Assembly: GCA_037893225.1 (NCBI GenBank)
Contig: JAZGUH010000627.1
Location: forward strand, 310,001 to 374,000
Direction of reading: 5' to 3'
Length of the DNA stretch: 64,000 nucleotides
Origin: Hippasteria phrygiana
Taxonomy: Eukaryota; Echinodermata; Asteroidea; Valvatida; Goniasteridae
Shown: piece after piece, positions 46,259-57,498 of the stretch
How positions within the stretch are numbered: position 1 is the first letter of the stretch
Layout of the letters: each line of letters begins with the position of its first letter
Translations under genes and position numbers: made by a program
The notes under the pieces: model-generated
Databases searched by the model: none
What the model was told of the DNA's origin: nothing
What the model saw: the letters and a program-made list of their open reading frames with translations, nothing else

Positions 46259-46526
46259 GCGTATGTTTCCAACGTTCCGCGTGACCATGACGGGCCTAGA
46301 CAGCAACGCCAAGTACATCCTTCTGATGGACATCGTTCCCATAGACGACACGAGGTACAAGTACCACAACTCCGAATGGGTGGTGTCCGGCAAGGCCGAA
46401 CCTCACATGCCCAGCCGGCTCTACATCCACCCGGACTCTCCGGCTACGGGCGCCGTCTGGATGAAGCAAGTGGTCACATTCAACAAGCTCAAACTGACCA
46501 ACAACAACCTGGACCAGCATGGCCAC
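46259..46526 (+). CDS. Tbx6/16: T-box gene exon 3 (central T-box)
   Basis: It encodes the last base of codon 129 and residues 130-218. The acceptor is TTTCTCCCAG|GCG and the donor is GGCCAC|GTAAGT. The peptide starts [19 protein letters not shown] and includes [36 protein letters not shown] and [14 protein letters not shown], all hallmark T-box segments. The GKAEPH and DQHGH variants, and the spacing to the tryptophan loop in exon 4, are closer to Tbx6/Tbx16/VegT than to Tbx2/3, Tbx4/5 or Brachyury as I remember them. The exon is GC-rich (third-position C/G), unlike the intron around it. The DNA-binding role is established for the family; targets are not inferable here. Confidence 0.97.
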
Positions 46527-48502
46527 GTAAGTCCGTCCAACTATCCGTCTGTCCCTCCGTCTGCTGGTCAGTTTGTCTGTATGCGCGTACGAGCGACCGT
46601 CATTTAATACACTGAAAAGGTGGAGTCAATTTCCTGGAGCTGCTAAGCGAAAAATTTGCTTAGCATGAAAAGTTTTCCTCCCCAAAAACAAGATGACCAA
46701 CCGAATTTCCATGTGATGTATTTTGCAAGATACCGGTACATGTATTCAGCTGTTGTTTGCTTAGCGTAAAAACCACACACTAAGTTTTGGCCGGTAACCA
46801 GTTTTACTAAGCAAGATTTTCTGATGCTAACCAAAATGTATGGCGTAGTATGGGTTAACAGCTGCACTATTGTACTTATCTCTTTGCATTAAATCTGGAA
46901 CCTTAACTGCCAAAGTTGACCGTGTCATGTGTACTGTGTAGAGCTGGATTAATCGTCTTTGCTGTAGCGCTAGAATTGGTAGTACACAGATCGATGGTTC
47001 GTGTTCCGGTTATGTAAAATTCAATTCTTTGAAACGACGACAACAAAATTCTGATTAGTTGTATTGTTCTCAATGGCAAGACTGTGATTTGTTGGTACTT
47101 TTTGTGATCTATCAATTACATGTATTCGTCGTGGTCCCCACAGACAAACTAAACAAACAAACAAACAAACAAACAAACACACAAACAAACAAACAAACAA
47201 ACAAGGATGTTGTTCAATGGATAGAAATGCATCCATCGTACAGCCCGTCAAACATAACAGATAAAATGTAGTCGAAAACATGGACAGACAGTAAAACAAC
47301 CCCCATCCATCAGTCTATCGAGACAGACAAGCAACAGGTATTAAGTACCTCAACAGGCAGACAGACAGTCACACAACTAGCCGACAGACTGGCAAACCGC
47401 ATATGCCCTCTGTTGACCCATATTTTGGTTGCATTCGGACACGACTTTATCACACAGCCAGAGCCCCCCGAAAAACCACTCCAATGTACAAACAACACGA
47501 ACAAAACCCCGCATATTTCTCTTTCGAAGGAGTGATGCGAACAGCTCCCAGCAATATGGCGCGTCGGAATCCTATAAGGAAGACCATATCTCATGTTCGG
47601 TATGTCCTGGAGGAACAACTCGTAGTCTGTCGTTCAACAGGCCTGATGGAATCAGCCTCTTCGCAAACAAGATTCCAGAAATCAAGCTAGAGCCGAGATT
47701 TACTCGTGTTATCCCCTCCTTCGTGCTCCAGATTTATTAAAGAGATTATACGACAAACCCTGCTTCGTTTATTACGCTTCCTATTTAGGGGGAAATGGAA
47801 AATCCCCAGTCGCTGAGCATTAGGAGAAATTCAGAAGGCGACGGAGAACCGAAGCTCGCTGGAGCGTGAAAGTTCTTAACCGTAAGGCGATTAAGCTGTA
47901 TGTTTCATTTTTAGAATAGATCGAAAAACAAAAGACATATAGCGGGTTGGGGTTAATATTTTAAAAGGCCACGGCGCGCGCCGTTCTACACGCGGTGTTG
48001 AACTGATGTTGTTCCGTGGAAATCTGAAATCGTTAAAACATGTGTATACACATGTTGCCCAATTACAGAGAATGAAAGATCGCATTAACTGTTATTTTGA
48101 GGAACAGTTAAGCTGCTTCGTCGGTTGACGCTTGATATAATTCTTCCCTTGTGATTCTTAAATTGGTATTTTGTGTAGTTCTTTGTGATTCTTTGTGTTT
48201 ATATTTTAAGACGTGAATTTGAAAGTCGCCCTATGGCATCTGAGATACAAGCTAAAATAATTTTTCAGTGGAAGACAATTCTGAATTTGAAATGTTTAAA
48301 TTAAAAAGAAAATGCTGTTTCTGTCTCATTCCAAAATTATATAACTGAATTCAATCTCAAAATGCTATTTTTGGATGACTGTTTTGGATGTTTTCTTTTT
48401 CACTGAGAGTATGGTCTGTAGTATAGTCTGTGACTATGAGCTGTATTTTCTCAAAACAAGTGGTCGTAACCCTAACATGTTCAAAAAGATTATAGCATGG
48501 CA
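46527..48502. other. Intron 3, first part
   Basis: It contains GCTTAGCA-rich repeat copy 5 at about 46630-46850 (CTGGAGCTGCTAAGC, TTTGCTTAGCATGAAAAG) and a (CAAA)n tract at about 47147-47203. A diverged CAGACAGA-type patch lies near 47280-47400. The rest is unassigned. Confidence 0.55.
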
Positions 48503-48929
48503 TATGGGCGTAGCAAGGTAATTTTTATTGCGGGGGGGGGGGGGGGGGGTGTAGACGTGAAAAAGGGCACTCGATATATCGGAGGCACAGAGGGCAGTAA
48601 CATTTTTCAGTTGGGGCACAGGGGGAAACTATGATTTCCATGGGCACACTAGGGCCAGCAGCATGAAGAAAATTATTTTAATGTTGCGGCGATTGTGTAC
48701 TTACGGCCCCGTTCCTATAAGAGAACAAAATCCACTTGGAAGTTATTGGACTTACCAAACTAGCTTACGACATTAAAAACCAACAGGTATGTCGTAGATA
48801 GAGGGCAGGGTTTTGATTTATTGTGGGAAATTTTGGGGTACAAAAAAGGGCACTCTGAACATATTGGGGGGGGGGGGGGGGGTAAATACCTCCTTATCCC
48901 CCACCCCCACCCCCGCTGGCTACGCCTAT
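48503..48929. mobile_element. G-tract TIR element with GGGCGTAGC ends
   Basis: The left end is TATGGGCGTAGCAAGG. The right end, GGCTACGCCTAT, is its inverse. G-tracts lie at about 48533-48549 and 48866-48882. GCATGG occurs immediately outside both ends, probably the remains of a target duplication. The interior shows repeated GGGCAC and GGGCACTCxxxATAT motifs. Confidence 0.6.
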
Positions 48930-48994
48930 GCATGGGCTATGCTACGGCAACATTTGTTTTACCATAGCTTACACGCGCGGGTATAGGCATGCGT

Positions 48995-49150
48995 TTTTAG
49001 AGGTTTTGGATACAATTTTCTCAAACATGACAGCATTTCCGACGGAAATATTTCTCACGAGGATTAGTACTGGTATCATCGTTATAAATAGTAAGCGTTC
49101 AGTTATATTGGTTGATCATTATCAAAGCTGTATCATAACTTTAACCAAAG
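48995..49150 (-). repeat. Dispersed GATTGAGCTC repeat, copy 5 (partial)
   Basis: The minus strand carries GATGATACCAGTACTAATCC, GAGAAATATTTCCGTC and GGAAATGCTGTCATGTTTGA, matching the start of the family. Confidence 0.6.
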
Positions 49151-51939
49151 AAGTATTGATAGAAAATACAACATGATGTACAGCAATCTTAACAATAATA
49201 TGCCTAGGCCTATATACAGTGCAGTTTCTTCTTAAAAAAACACCTTCGTCATTCGCCTTTTTCTTTCAAATTGATAACATGCATTCTTCCCGCGTATAAA
49301 AACAAAGAAGAAGAAAGAATCGGCAGGAACCACCGTGCGAAACGGAACGAAATTCACATGCCGAGGCAGTAGCACCTGTCCGGCCGGCGTAGCGGTGAGC
49401 GCAAGAATGACGCGGCGTGTGGCGGGCGCCCCGGCCCACCTTGACGGCACAACGATGGACGACGGCCCGGCGCTCCGTCCGTGTATTGGAACGCTAATAG
49501 GCGTAAACTCGGCATAGTGTTGGGTACGGGAACGGCGGAATTACCCGTGTGGAGGGGTGCTGTCGCGTTGGTGATTTCAGCCGGAGGTTTTTTTTCTTCA
49601 GGAACTTGGAGTGAGTATTCTACACCGCGGACTCCTGTACTTTTTTTGGTAAAAAAATAAAGGACTAATGTTTCCTTTTTTTAATCTCTGGAACGAAGAT
49701 GAATCTCTGTCGTTTTCACACATTGAATTCAGATGTCCCGCGCTTGACTGCCTCGGGAAATTTGGAAATGGATTTTTGTGGCTCGGCAACGATGAGCCAC
49801 GGAATTCCGTGAGAAAGTTTGAAGCCTGTAGTATAATTTTTTTAAGCGATTCCAGCTTCAATTATTATAAGAGCTGCATGTTTGGATAGCCTTAGGCTAA
49901 ACTGGTGCTAAAAGTATAAACACACATGGTGCTATAAGCTTAGAAAAGTAAGGTAGCATGGAAAGAACAACAGGTTGTCAGCACATAAATGTGTAATGAT
50001 TGCTTCTAACTGGTTCTGCTTGAGTATCGCGCCCACAGCAAATGCATTAATTAAGGGATCGTTTCTGCAAAGGAACTATGTGATGCGGAATCCAGCCATG
50101 CTTGTTTCGTGCTTGAGTTTGAGTTTCCGAATTTTCAGTGGCGTGGCGAACACGGGGAGGAGGATTTTGAGTCACCCTCCCAAAGCTTTTCAGTTATTAT
50201 TATTTTTATGGTGCAATTTGTGGATCGACAGCTGTCGTAAGTTCGAAATACTAAATGCAATTAGTGGCTCAATACCAATATCAGAAAGATTCTTCAGTGC
50301 ACCTCTGTTTCCAATTGCCTGTAGTGTTGGTTCAATAAACTGATGGAGCACTTGCGATCTGAGATGCGAAAGTTGACAAAACTTGGCAATAAAGCACGTA
50401 AGAGTCGTAGAACTAAATTTGGAAGGAAGACGAAATGATGTGTGCAGCTCAATTTAAAAAGTATGCGGGGATCACTTTTTTTCGTAGGATGGCCACGGGT
50501 GATTGCGATTAAGGTTCACTTTACAAGCAAAAGTAAAATTGCTGAAAAAACGCAAGACAGCGTCCATTGATAAAAGGTTTATGCGTTTATACGAAACGAC
50601 AGCGTTGTGATTGTCTTTGGGCCCCTCTGTAATTTCGCTGTCTGGACACGCCCATTAAATCTGACCCCGCGCCGTAAACCGTGTTGGACTGCGTTCACGC
50701 ATCAGAACAGGCCCAAGCTACTGTGTTTATTGCCAACAGAGCCACTGACCGATCGGGATAGCAATTTGCAGCCAGAATCTTTACAGACCGTTAGTAAACA
50801 GGTGAATGAACGATCAGTGAACATCATAAACACATCTCACAAAAGTTCCGTAGGCTCAGAGCCTCCATATCCGTTTGATTGCGCAAAATAACCATGAGTT
50901 ACCCGGGCTTATCATTATAGCGGGCAATGAACTACAATTTTTTTATATCATATACACCTCATCATAATTTTCTAATCTTCGTATCTAATAAATCCCGGCT
51001 CCCGACTCTTTTCTATTTTGTGTTAGCCAGTCGTTTGCCAATTGCTGACACCTTGTCCATTCAAAACCCCCAATTTCAGCTGGCAGGTGCCATTGATTCG
51101 ACGGGGCTTTCCCCCCTCCTCTCTCGGGGATCTTTGCGGCCCGGCCGATCGGGGGTGTCAAACCTTCCAAGTTGGAGGTACCCCCTTCCCAGGCCGTGCA
51201 AGGAGAGTCAGGATCGAGCGGAGGGCCGGGGTGTCGGTCCCGGGCAGCTGGTTTCTCAGTCCGCGCTGTCTTGATGAAGTTTCCGAGCTCGTCCGCCCGG
51301 CAACTTAATAAGCTTTCACGCCGCCACGTCGAGATTTTGACACCGTGGACGCACCAAGGTCGGCACCGGTATAGAGCTATAGGGATTCCGCCTTGCCGAT
51401 GAGCATATAGCTATCGGCTTAACATACAAGACCGTACACACACACAATCGCAAATAACGGCCTACGGTGATTACTCGTACACAAGTTAATTGATATTTAG
51501 ATGCGTGGTGGGGGAGTCAGACGGATCTTTTTCCAATGACGAGTAAGATATGAATATATCGATTCGACGTCTGACGGAAGTTTGGCGATGCGAGCGCGTC
51601 TGTCGTCAGAGCTTCTTTTTAATAATCTCGGCGGAATCAGGACGCAACTGGTTTCTGCAATAGTCTCTGGATCGCTGCACAAACTTTCCCTGCATAAACA
51701 GGAAAGGAAAATGTGCACGGATGAGTATCAAATTGCTGCAGGAACAGTAACGAATTATAGACGGACGATGCATCACAGAGCTTTAAAGTTAACGGTCGGT
51801 GGACGCCACCATTACTGGCCAAATGACTCTTCCACTAAATTTGCCCGGTACAAATTTGATCTTTGCAGTATTTGACACGGCACAGCTCTCTTAAATATTG
51901 TCCGTTTTCATGCACAAGAATTCATTACAATGGAAACAG
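49151..51939. other. Intron 3, mixed; CpG-rich patches
   Basis: GC- and CpG-rich patches lie at 49340-49520 and 51080-51350. Open frames in them (up to 122 codons) lack recognisable domains. No terminal-repeat element was identified. Confidence 0.3.
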
Positions 51940-52440
51940 GTCAACTCGTACGCACGCCAACTCACACAAGTGTGTAAATACCGGCAATCGTGGACTCCCT
52001 ATTGTCCCTCTTTTGTTTGTACTTTAACTTTTTCGGAATGCCTCCCATATGTTTTGTACACGAATTTTAATCGTGGACGTTCGGTCAATCGTGGACCAGT
52101 AGCGTATCCAGCTACTGAATCGTCTTAAAATCGTCTTAAAAACACCATTTCTTTTTGTTTTTATGACGCTTCAAATACCGCCGGCGGGGGGGGGGGGGGG
52201 GGGGGGGCAAGTTCCCACCCCCCCCCCCCCCCATGTCCCCCGCTGGATACGCCACTGTCGTGGACCCTTTGTCTATGCCCTAACTCTTTTGTCCCTAGTC
52301 CACGATTGTCGGTATTTACATACCCACCCTCACACACCTGCCGACTCGTACACATTGGGTCAACTCGTACGCAAACCAACTCACACGACACCCCGTACTC
52401 ATGCCAACTCGTACGCCCGTCGATTTGACTTGAAACACGT
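51940..52440. repeat. Composite unit bounded by CAACTCGTACGC direct repeats
   Basis: The block GTCAACTCGTACGC..CCAACTCACAC occurs at about 51941-51968 and again at about 52368-52387, with another CAACTCGTACGC at about 52404. A separate inverted pair, GTAAATACCGGCAATCGTGG (51976 onward) and CCACGATTGTCGGTATTTAC (52300 onward), lies between them. A hAT-like MITE (52097-52257) has inserted in the middle. Confidence 0.55.
52097..52257. mobile_element. hAT-like MITE with perfect 8-bp target duplication
   Basis: The left end is CAGTAGCGTATCCAGC. The right end, GCTGGATACGCCACTG, is its inverse with one mismatch. TCGTGGAC is duplicated exactly at 52089-52096 and 52258-52265. The 161-bp interior is mostly a G-tract (about 52185-52207) and a C-tract (about 52218-52232), which can pair with each other. 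Confidence 0.9.
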
Positions 52441-52479
52441 CACCTGGTCTCACTGATGGTGGGAGTCACCCCGCCTGGG

Positions 52480-52687
52480 CAGGGGCTGATCTAGAGGGGG
52501 GTTGTGGGGGTTCCAACCCCCCCCCCCCCCCCCCCCCTGGGCTGCTGAGCAAAGTTGTGATAAGCAACGCTAAACCACATCCTTGTTACCAGTGGGTATA
52601 CCGCTGGTCCATACACTGTAGGCCTACACCGTACCGGTTATAGGCGGGTACAAGCCCTCCCTAAATGAAAGGCTAGATCCGCCCCTG
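52480..52687. mobile_element. TIR element with CAGGGGCKGATCTAG ends
   Basis: The left end is CAGGGGCTGATCTAG and the right end is the inverse of CAGGGGCGGATCTAGC. A C-tract (about 52517-52537) lies near the left end. No target duplication is evident. It abuts a GCTTAGCA-rich repeat at its right side. Confidence 0.7.
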
Positions 52688-52689
52688 AT

Positions 52690-52835
52690 TTACGTGCTAA
52701 GCATAAGTCAGCAGAGAACCAGTCAAGGGCAATACACAAAACATTGAATTATGGCTAGTACCCTGATTTTGCTTAGCAAATGTTTTTTGTGCTTAGCGAA
52801 TTTTCGGGGTAAACAACTCCATGAAATTGTTCCTG
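52690..52835. repeat. GCTTAGCA-rich repeat, copy 6
   Basis: It contains GTGCTAAGCATAAGTC, TTTGCTTAGCAAATG and TTGTGCTTAGCGAATTTTCG and ends CAACTCCATGAAATTG, the right end of the family. Confidence 0.6.
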
Positions 52836-53181
52836 GTTGTAATCTTTAATCCCATTAAACACACCGAGTAATGTTCCCTTCTTGCGGTCGTAATCTTACG
52901 TGCTTCTCCAAACCTAGTCCACGACTTTAAAATTACCGTGTCCCCGTCACTTCTGCGTGGGGTGACAACCTCCATCCATTTTAGCTTGCTTCTCGGTTTT
53001 TAGAAGAAAAAAAATCCTAGGATGCCCGGAGGTATTGCATTCGGCCTGCATACTGTCCCCACTTTCCACCACCGTACGCCTCGGCAGTGATGCATTGGCA
53101 ACTCGGTGCATATTCCTTGAATATTACTCTTGTCGAAGTAGTCTGCCCACACAAAATAAATCAAATATAACAAATAGCGAT

Positions 53182-53214
53182 GGCGGGGTGGGGGGGGGGG
53201 GGGGGGGGGGGGGG
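53182..53214 (+). repeat. G-tract
   Basis: A G run of about 24 preceded by GGCGGGGTG. No element boundaries were found around it. Confidence 0.9.
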
Positions 53215-54039
53215 CTTACAGTGAGTTCTTCAATATTCACTTTAATACATTCTGATCCCTCAAAGTACTTTTAATGTTGACATCCGTGATTCAAAAACAT
53301 GTATTTAAAATGGCTCTAAATTAAATATGAGAATTCATTTTGGGTTATCCATTTTTGGTGATTATTATTTTTCAAATTTAAAAGAAGTTTTGTTTATTAG
53401 ATTTGTTTAAATTAAATGCATACATCTGTTGGTTAAAGGTCGTTCGATTCAGTGGCGTATCCACCGGAGGAGGTCAGGAGCAACTTAACCCGGTGACATT
53501 TTGCCGATTTTATTTTTAAAGAAGGCGTTTAAGAAGAATGGCTTCGGCTCGAACTGGATCCTTCTTCAGTATTGAGGCCACAGGCGTATATATAAAATAT
53601 CTCGAACTCGCGATGCGTCTATGACTAACGGAGCCATTTGAAGCCATCTTGCCGGGACTATAGTACACAGTGATTAATGTGTACTATTAAGAACAAGGAT
53701 ATAAGTGAGAGTGAAAGGATAGAAGGAGACAATGTTGTCAAACATATTGTATTCGGCACGGTAAGATGGCTTCCACAACTTAAACTTCACGGACGTATTT
53801 CGAATCTAGGTTATTTATATACGTCCGTGATTAAAGCCTAATATTTGTCTTAGGAGTAGAAGCCTTTCCCGTGTGGTTTAGCCCTCAAAATAGCGCCTGG
53901 ATCTGGGACCCATGTGCCTGGTTTGAAAATGTCAATAGACTCGAACCGATTTAAGACAAGCAAATAACGTACCTTCACATGGAGTATTGGGTGATGGGAG
54001 ATTGTTTCACGTTTAGTAGATTGTCTATCTTTATTGAGT

Positions 54040-54268
54040 TGTCGTGGTCAGCTTGGATACTTGTCTGAACTTGGACACCGCTGCAAAATACCCAATCTTG
54101 TCAGCACTCACTTGCCCATTTAATAATTTCCAACTGGGTTGATGGCCATTAATGAGCTGACTAGTTTGTTTTACTTTTAGTGTTTCGCCCCTTTACAGAA
54201 TTGTCGTGGTCTCAACATTGACACTTGTCAGAACTTGGGCACGCGGACCATACCAGGCGCGGATCTGT

Positions 54269-54301
<33 letters not shown>

Positions 54302-54620
54302 TGGGCGGGTCGGCCCCCCTGCTTGTTGCCAATTTTCTTTTGCTTGTGAGGGCGCCTACGCCTAGGTACCTTTAAACCAGAAAAGAAAAGAAAAGCAAAA
54401 CCCTGTAAAGAAAGGTCTTATTTTGCGTGTACGGGTAAGAACAAAACAAAAAGGTTAAATGTCGCCACCAGCGTTGAGAAACTTTTTGGGCAAATGTACA
54501 GATTTCTTTTCAGAACCCCCCCCCCCCCCCCCCCCCCCCCTGCAAACAATCCTGGATCCGCCCCTACATACCCAACCTCGTCAACACCCAACTGCCGTTT
54601 AGGAATTCCCAATTGGGCCC
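54040..54620. repeat. Local duplication of a ~110-bp unit, second copy split by a TIR element
   Basis: Copy 1 (about 54040-54150) reads TTGTCGTGGTCAGCTTGG, CTTGTCTGAACTTGGACACC, ATACCCAATCTTGTCAGCAC, then TTTCCAACTGGG. Copy 2 has the same blocks at about 54200-54253 and continues, after the inserted element, at 54567-54620 (CATACCCAACCTCGTCAACA, ATTCCCAATTGGG). Confidence 0.7.
54254..54566. mobile_element. TIR element with CAGGCGCGGATC ends and 5-bp duplication (copy 2)
   Basis: The left end is CAGGCGCGGATC and the right end is GGATCCGCCCCTA. CATAC is duplicated at 54249-54253 and 54567-54571. A G-tract (about 54268-54299) and a C-tract (about 54516-54540) are the inner ends. The interior matches 36153-36410, including GGTCTTATTTTGCGTGTACG and GTAAGAACAAAACAAAAAGG. 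Copy 1 of the surrounding duplication shows the uninterrupted site. Confidence 0.88.
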
Positions 54621-55250
54621 TTGACTATAATGAGTTGCCGTTCTAACATTGAACAGCCTGCGATTGACGAAAAAATCTTTCCAATGGCGCCAGCGATGAC
54701 CCAAAAATACTCCCGTATCCATCCCGGAAAACTCCCCGGAATTGCTTCCCGATTCCGCCAAGAACAAAAGCTTCGACATTGACCGGGAGCGGGCCCCGAA
54801 TCCCCCGTCTACGCCCGCTTTCATCCCTGCCCGTCCCATCCCATGTCCATCATTAATACCACAACATTAATTGTGTTTACCCATACACTAATGAGCTCCC
54901 ATGGTTATCATATCATTGCATTCACCGCAATAACAAGAGGCAGATGCGCTCGTATTTTTGTTTTCCATTGTGGCGCTTTGCCCTACCCGTTTCGTTCGAA
55001 TATCCCTTCATTTTTGTTCAATTCCCCTTTGATTATCACATCCTTGGATTGCATCTGTCTTTTATTTACACAAAAATCTTCCCAACAAAAGCTAAGTCCG
55101 GTTGGTTTCTGGGGGAGGGATGGGGGGAATGCTGCCGGTCGTTGGAAACGATGATCCGATCGAAGCGCCGTCATTTCCTGATCTTTCAACTCAAGTCTAT
55201 TTTTTTCCCCTGAACTCGTGCATTCTTCCCCTGACTAGGATATAGCACTA
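54621..55250. promoter_or_regulatory. Candidate intronic cis-regulatory island
   Basis: Non-repetitive sequence with mixed GC, containing TATAATGAGTTGCC, CATTAATACCACAACATTAA and ACACTAATGAGCTCCC. No frame shows a domain. Position between repeat blocks is the only support. Confidence 0.22.
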
Positions 55251-55680
55251 TACAGTGTGTCCTACAAAAAGGGAAACTCATCTTATCAGGTAAATTACTT
55301 ATTAATCAAAAATTATTTCTTCAAAAGTGTACACCTTATTAGAACGTTCATTCTATCCTCTTTCATGTGACACCAAAAGTATGATGGGATGGTCATGGAT
55401 GACCGAGCAGAGGCAATCCAAATTCATAGTGTCAGAGTTATGTTTGCTCAGAACGATGTGTACATAAAATGCCCCACTTATCCCGAACAAAACCAAATCT
55501 GAAATAGCAACTTCTAATTGTCTCTGATCAGTCATGCATGATGCTACCATCATAATTTCATATCATATGAAAGAAGACAAGATGATCTTTCACCTGAACA
55601 TACCATTATGGGGAATAAAATATTTGGTTATTGGGTAATTTACCTGAAAAGATGGGTTTCCTTTTTGTGTGGGACATGTA
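55251..55680. mobile_element. TIR element with CAGTGTGTCCTACAAAAAGG ends
   Basis: The left terminal repeat (about 47 bp) includes CTACAAAAAGGGAAACTCAT and CAGGTAAATTAC. The right one is its diverged inverse (GTAATTTACCTGAAAAGATG, GGTTTCCTTTTTGTGTGGGACATG). TA flanks both ends. The 430-bp element encodes no transposase. A Tc1/mariner relative is likely. Confidence 0.75.
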
Positions 55681-56009
55681 TAGAGGATTATTGACTATAG
55701 GCCTAGATTTCAGAAATCTAGTTGTAAAGTATGATGACCACATGCTTCAAAATTTGCTCATTATTTTACAGAACTATACATCTATAATGCCCCGCGGGAA
55801 CGGCTAAATGCGATCTACATAATTATGGTAACCCTATTCCCGCCAGAACATTAAAGGCTCACGATATCTGAATGTGATGTTGCTGCGATATTCATTTCTC
55901 AGAAACGAAGCAAAGAAAGTAAACGACTGTTGCATTTAAGAACAATATGTCATTTTACGTGTATACTGATAAAAGTACTGGCATTTAAAGCTGTGATGAT
56001 AACATTTTG

Positions 56010-56390
56010 GTAATGATCACATTTAAAAAATAAACTTCAGTCTGAAATCTTGCTGTTGATAAAGATCATGATACCAGTATATACCAATCCTCCTGGTAAA
56101 TATTTCCGTCTGAAATGCTGTCATCTTTGAGAAAATTGTATCTGAAGACCTTCAAAAACGTAGTGACTTAATTCGATTTAAAAAAAATCGAAGTAAACCC
56201 ATATGAACGTGCACAAAATCACTATTAAAACAGAATGGTTTTACACTATTGTCTCATGACTCAGATGACGGATTGAGCTCAAACTTCCACAGGATTGTTA
56301 TTTCGTGTATATATTGAATCCCACAAAGTATGAACGCTGCCTACAAATGTTTTGTCAACTCTACCAATTCTGCATCATGCCTTTAAGCTT
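56010..56390 (+). repeat. Dispersed GATTGAGCTC repeat, copy 6 (near complete)
   Basis: It has all blocks in order: GATACCAGTATATACCAATCC, GGTAAATATTTCCGTC, GAAATGCTGTCATCTTTGAG, AAAATTGTATCTGAAGACCT, ATATGAACGTGCACAAAATC, GATGACGGATTGAGCTCAAA and CCACAAAGTATGAACGCTGC. It serves as the reference empty site for the element at 10312-10478. Confidence 0.78.
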
Positions 56391-57498
56391 ATCCGTCATA
56401 TAACATCCCCAGCACAGGCCTGCTGTTGTCAAATTCTGTTCAAAAGCCGATTTTTGTTTTCCAAATTCATAAACTATTGGTGAATAATCACCATCCCATC
56501 CCTGGTAACCATTACACGCGCTTCCTTTTGCATTTCTAAATTGCAATTGTCCCGCGTCTACACTCCAAGCTTAAAAAAAATCATCCCTATGCTCCTGAAC
56601 AAAAAATGACTTTTAACGGAAGCAAGACTCAAGTTTATGATAAATCACGACAATAGACATCGACTCCTGGGTTAACAAACATTTAATGGGACCCATCTGA
56701 CGGGGGCGACATTATAGGAGAAGAGACGGCTATCTCTGGCTAACAATGGCCCGCACGCGCCGCCCCACATGTTAGCAAACTCACCGCTCGTGGGACCCAG
56801 CGAACCTGCGGTCCCGATTCGTCACGAAATATGACTGTACAAGTACCGAAATACCATAATAATTTCATTAGGGCGAATGAGGGGATGGTCTATAGCTAGC
56901 TGTGGGAAATGAAACCATGTTGGAATGAGCGTAGGCTTCTTTCCATAGCAGTGAGCCTTGTTGCGCGTGGAGGCTTACGGTTGATTGTTGCGTCGAACGA
57001 GCTCATTTGGGTCCAATTGCCGATTGAAGAGACCACGCAGTGGGATTTGTATGACATAAATACATGAAAGACAGTGTTGTTTTTGTGTTACAATGATATT
57101 TCCACTCCTTTTGTAGTGATTTTTTGAAGTAATTGCAAAATGTTGGTTTTAATGGTTAAGCAAATTTCCATATCCATGCGCCAAAGCACGATGTCATAAA
57201 AAACACAACAGTGGTGTTTCTATAGCTTTGTCTAAAGAAATCATACATTATTTATGTTTTCTTGGTAATGGTTCTAGGTCTGAGTTGATTCCTATTTAAA
57301 TAGCAAATTTGGAATCCGTTTCTAACCGATATTTAAAAAAACAAAACAATGCCGAATGCTGTGAAGATGGAATTCCTTTTTGCGTCGGGTATGATGATGT
57401 AAATTAGAACAGAGATTTTTCTCTTTTTGCCCTATCCCGACGTAATATATGAAGCACTGTATACTCGAATGCTCTTTCGACAAAGTGTTCCTTCTATA
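56391..57498. other. Intron 3, unassigned
   Basis: A CpG-bearing non-repetitive patch lies at 56690-56850 (CCCGCACGCGCCGCCCCAC). The rest is AT-rich. Confidence 0.3.

Noticed and set aside
47021..47299. Cys/Leu/Phe-rich minus-strand frame
   Set aside because: It is driven by the (CAAA)n tract.
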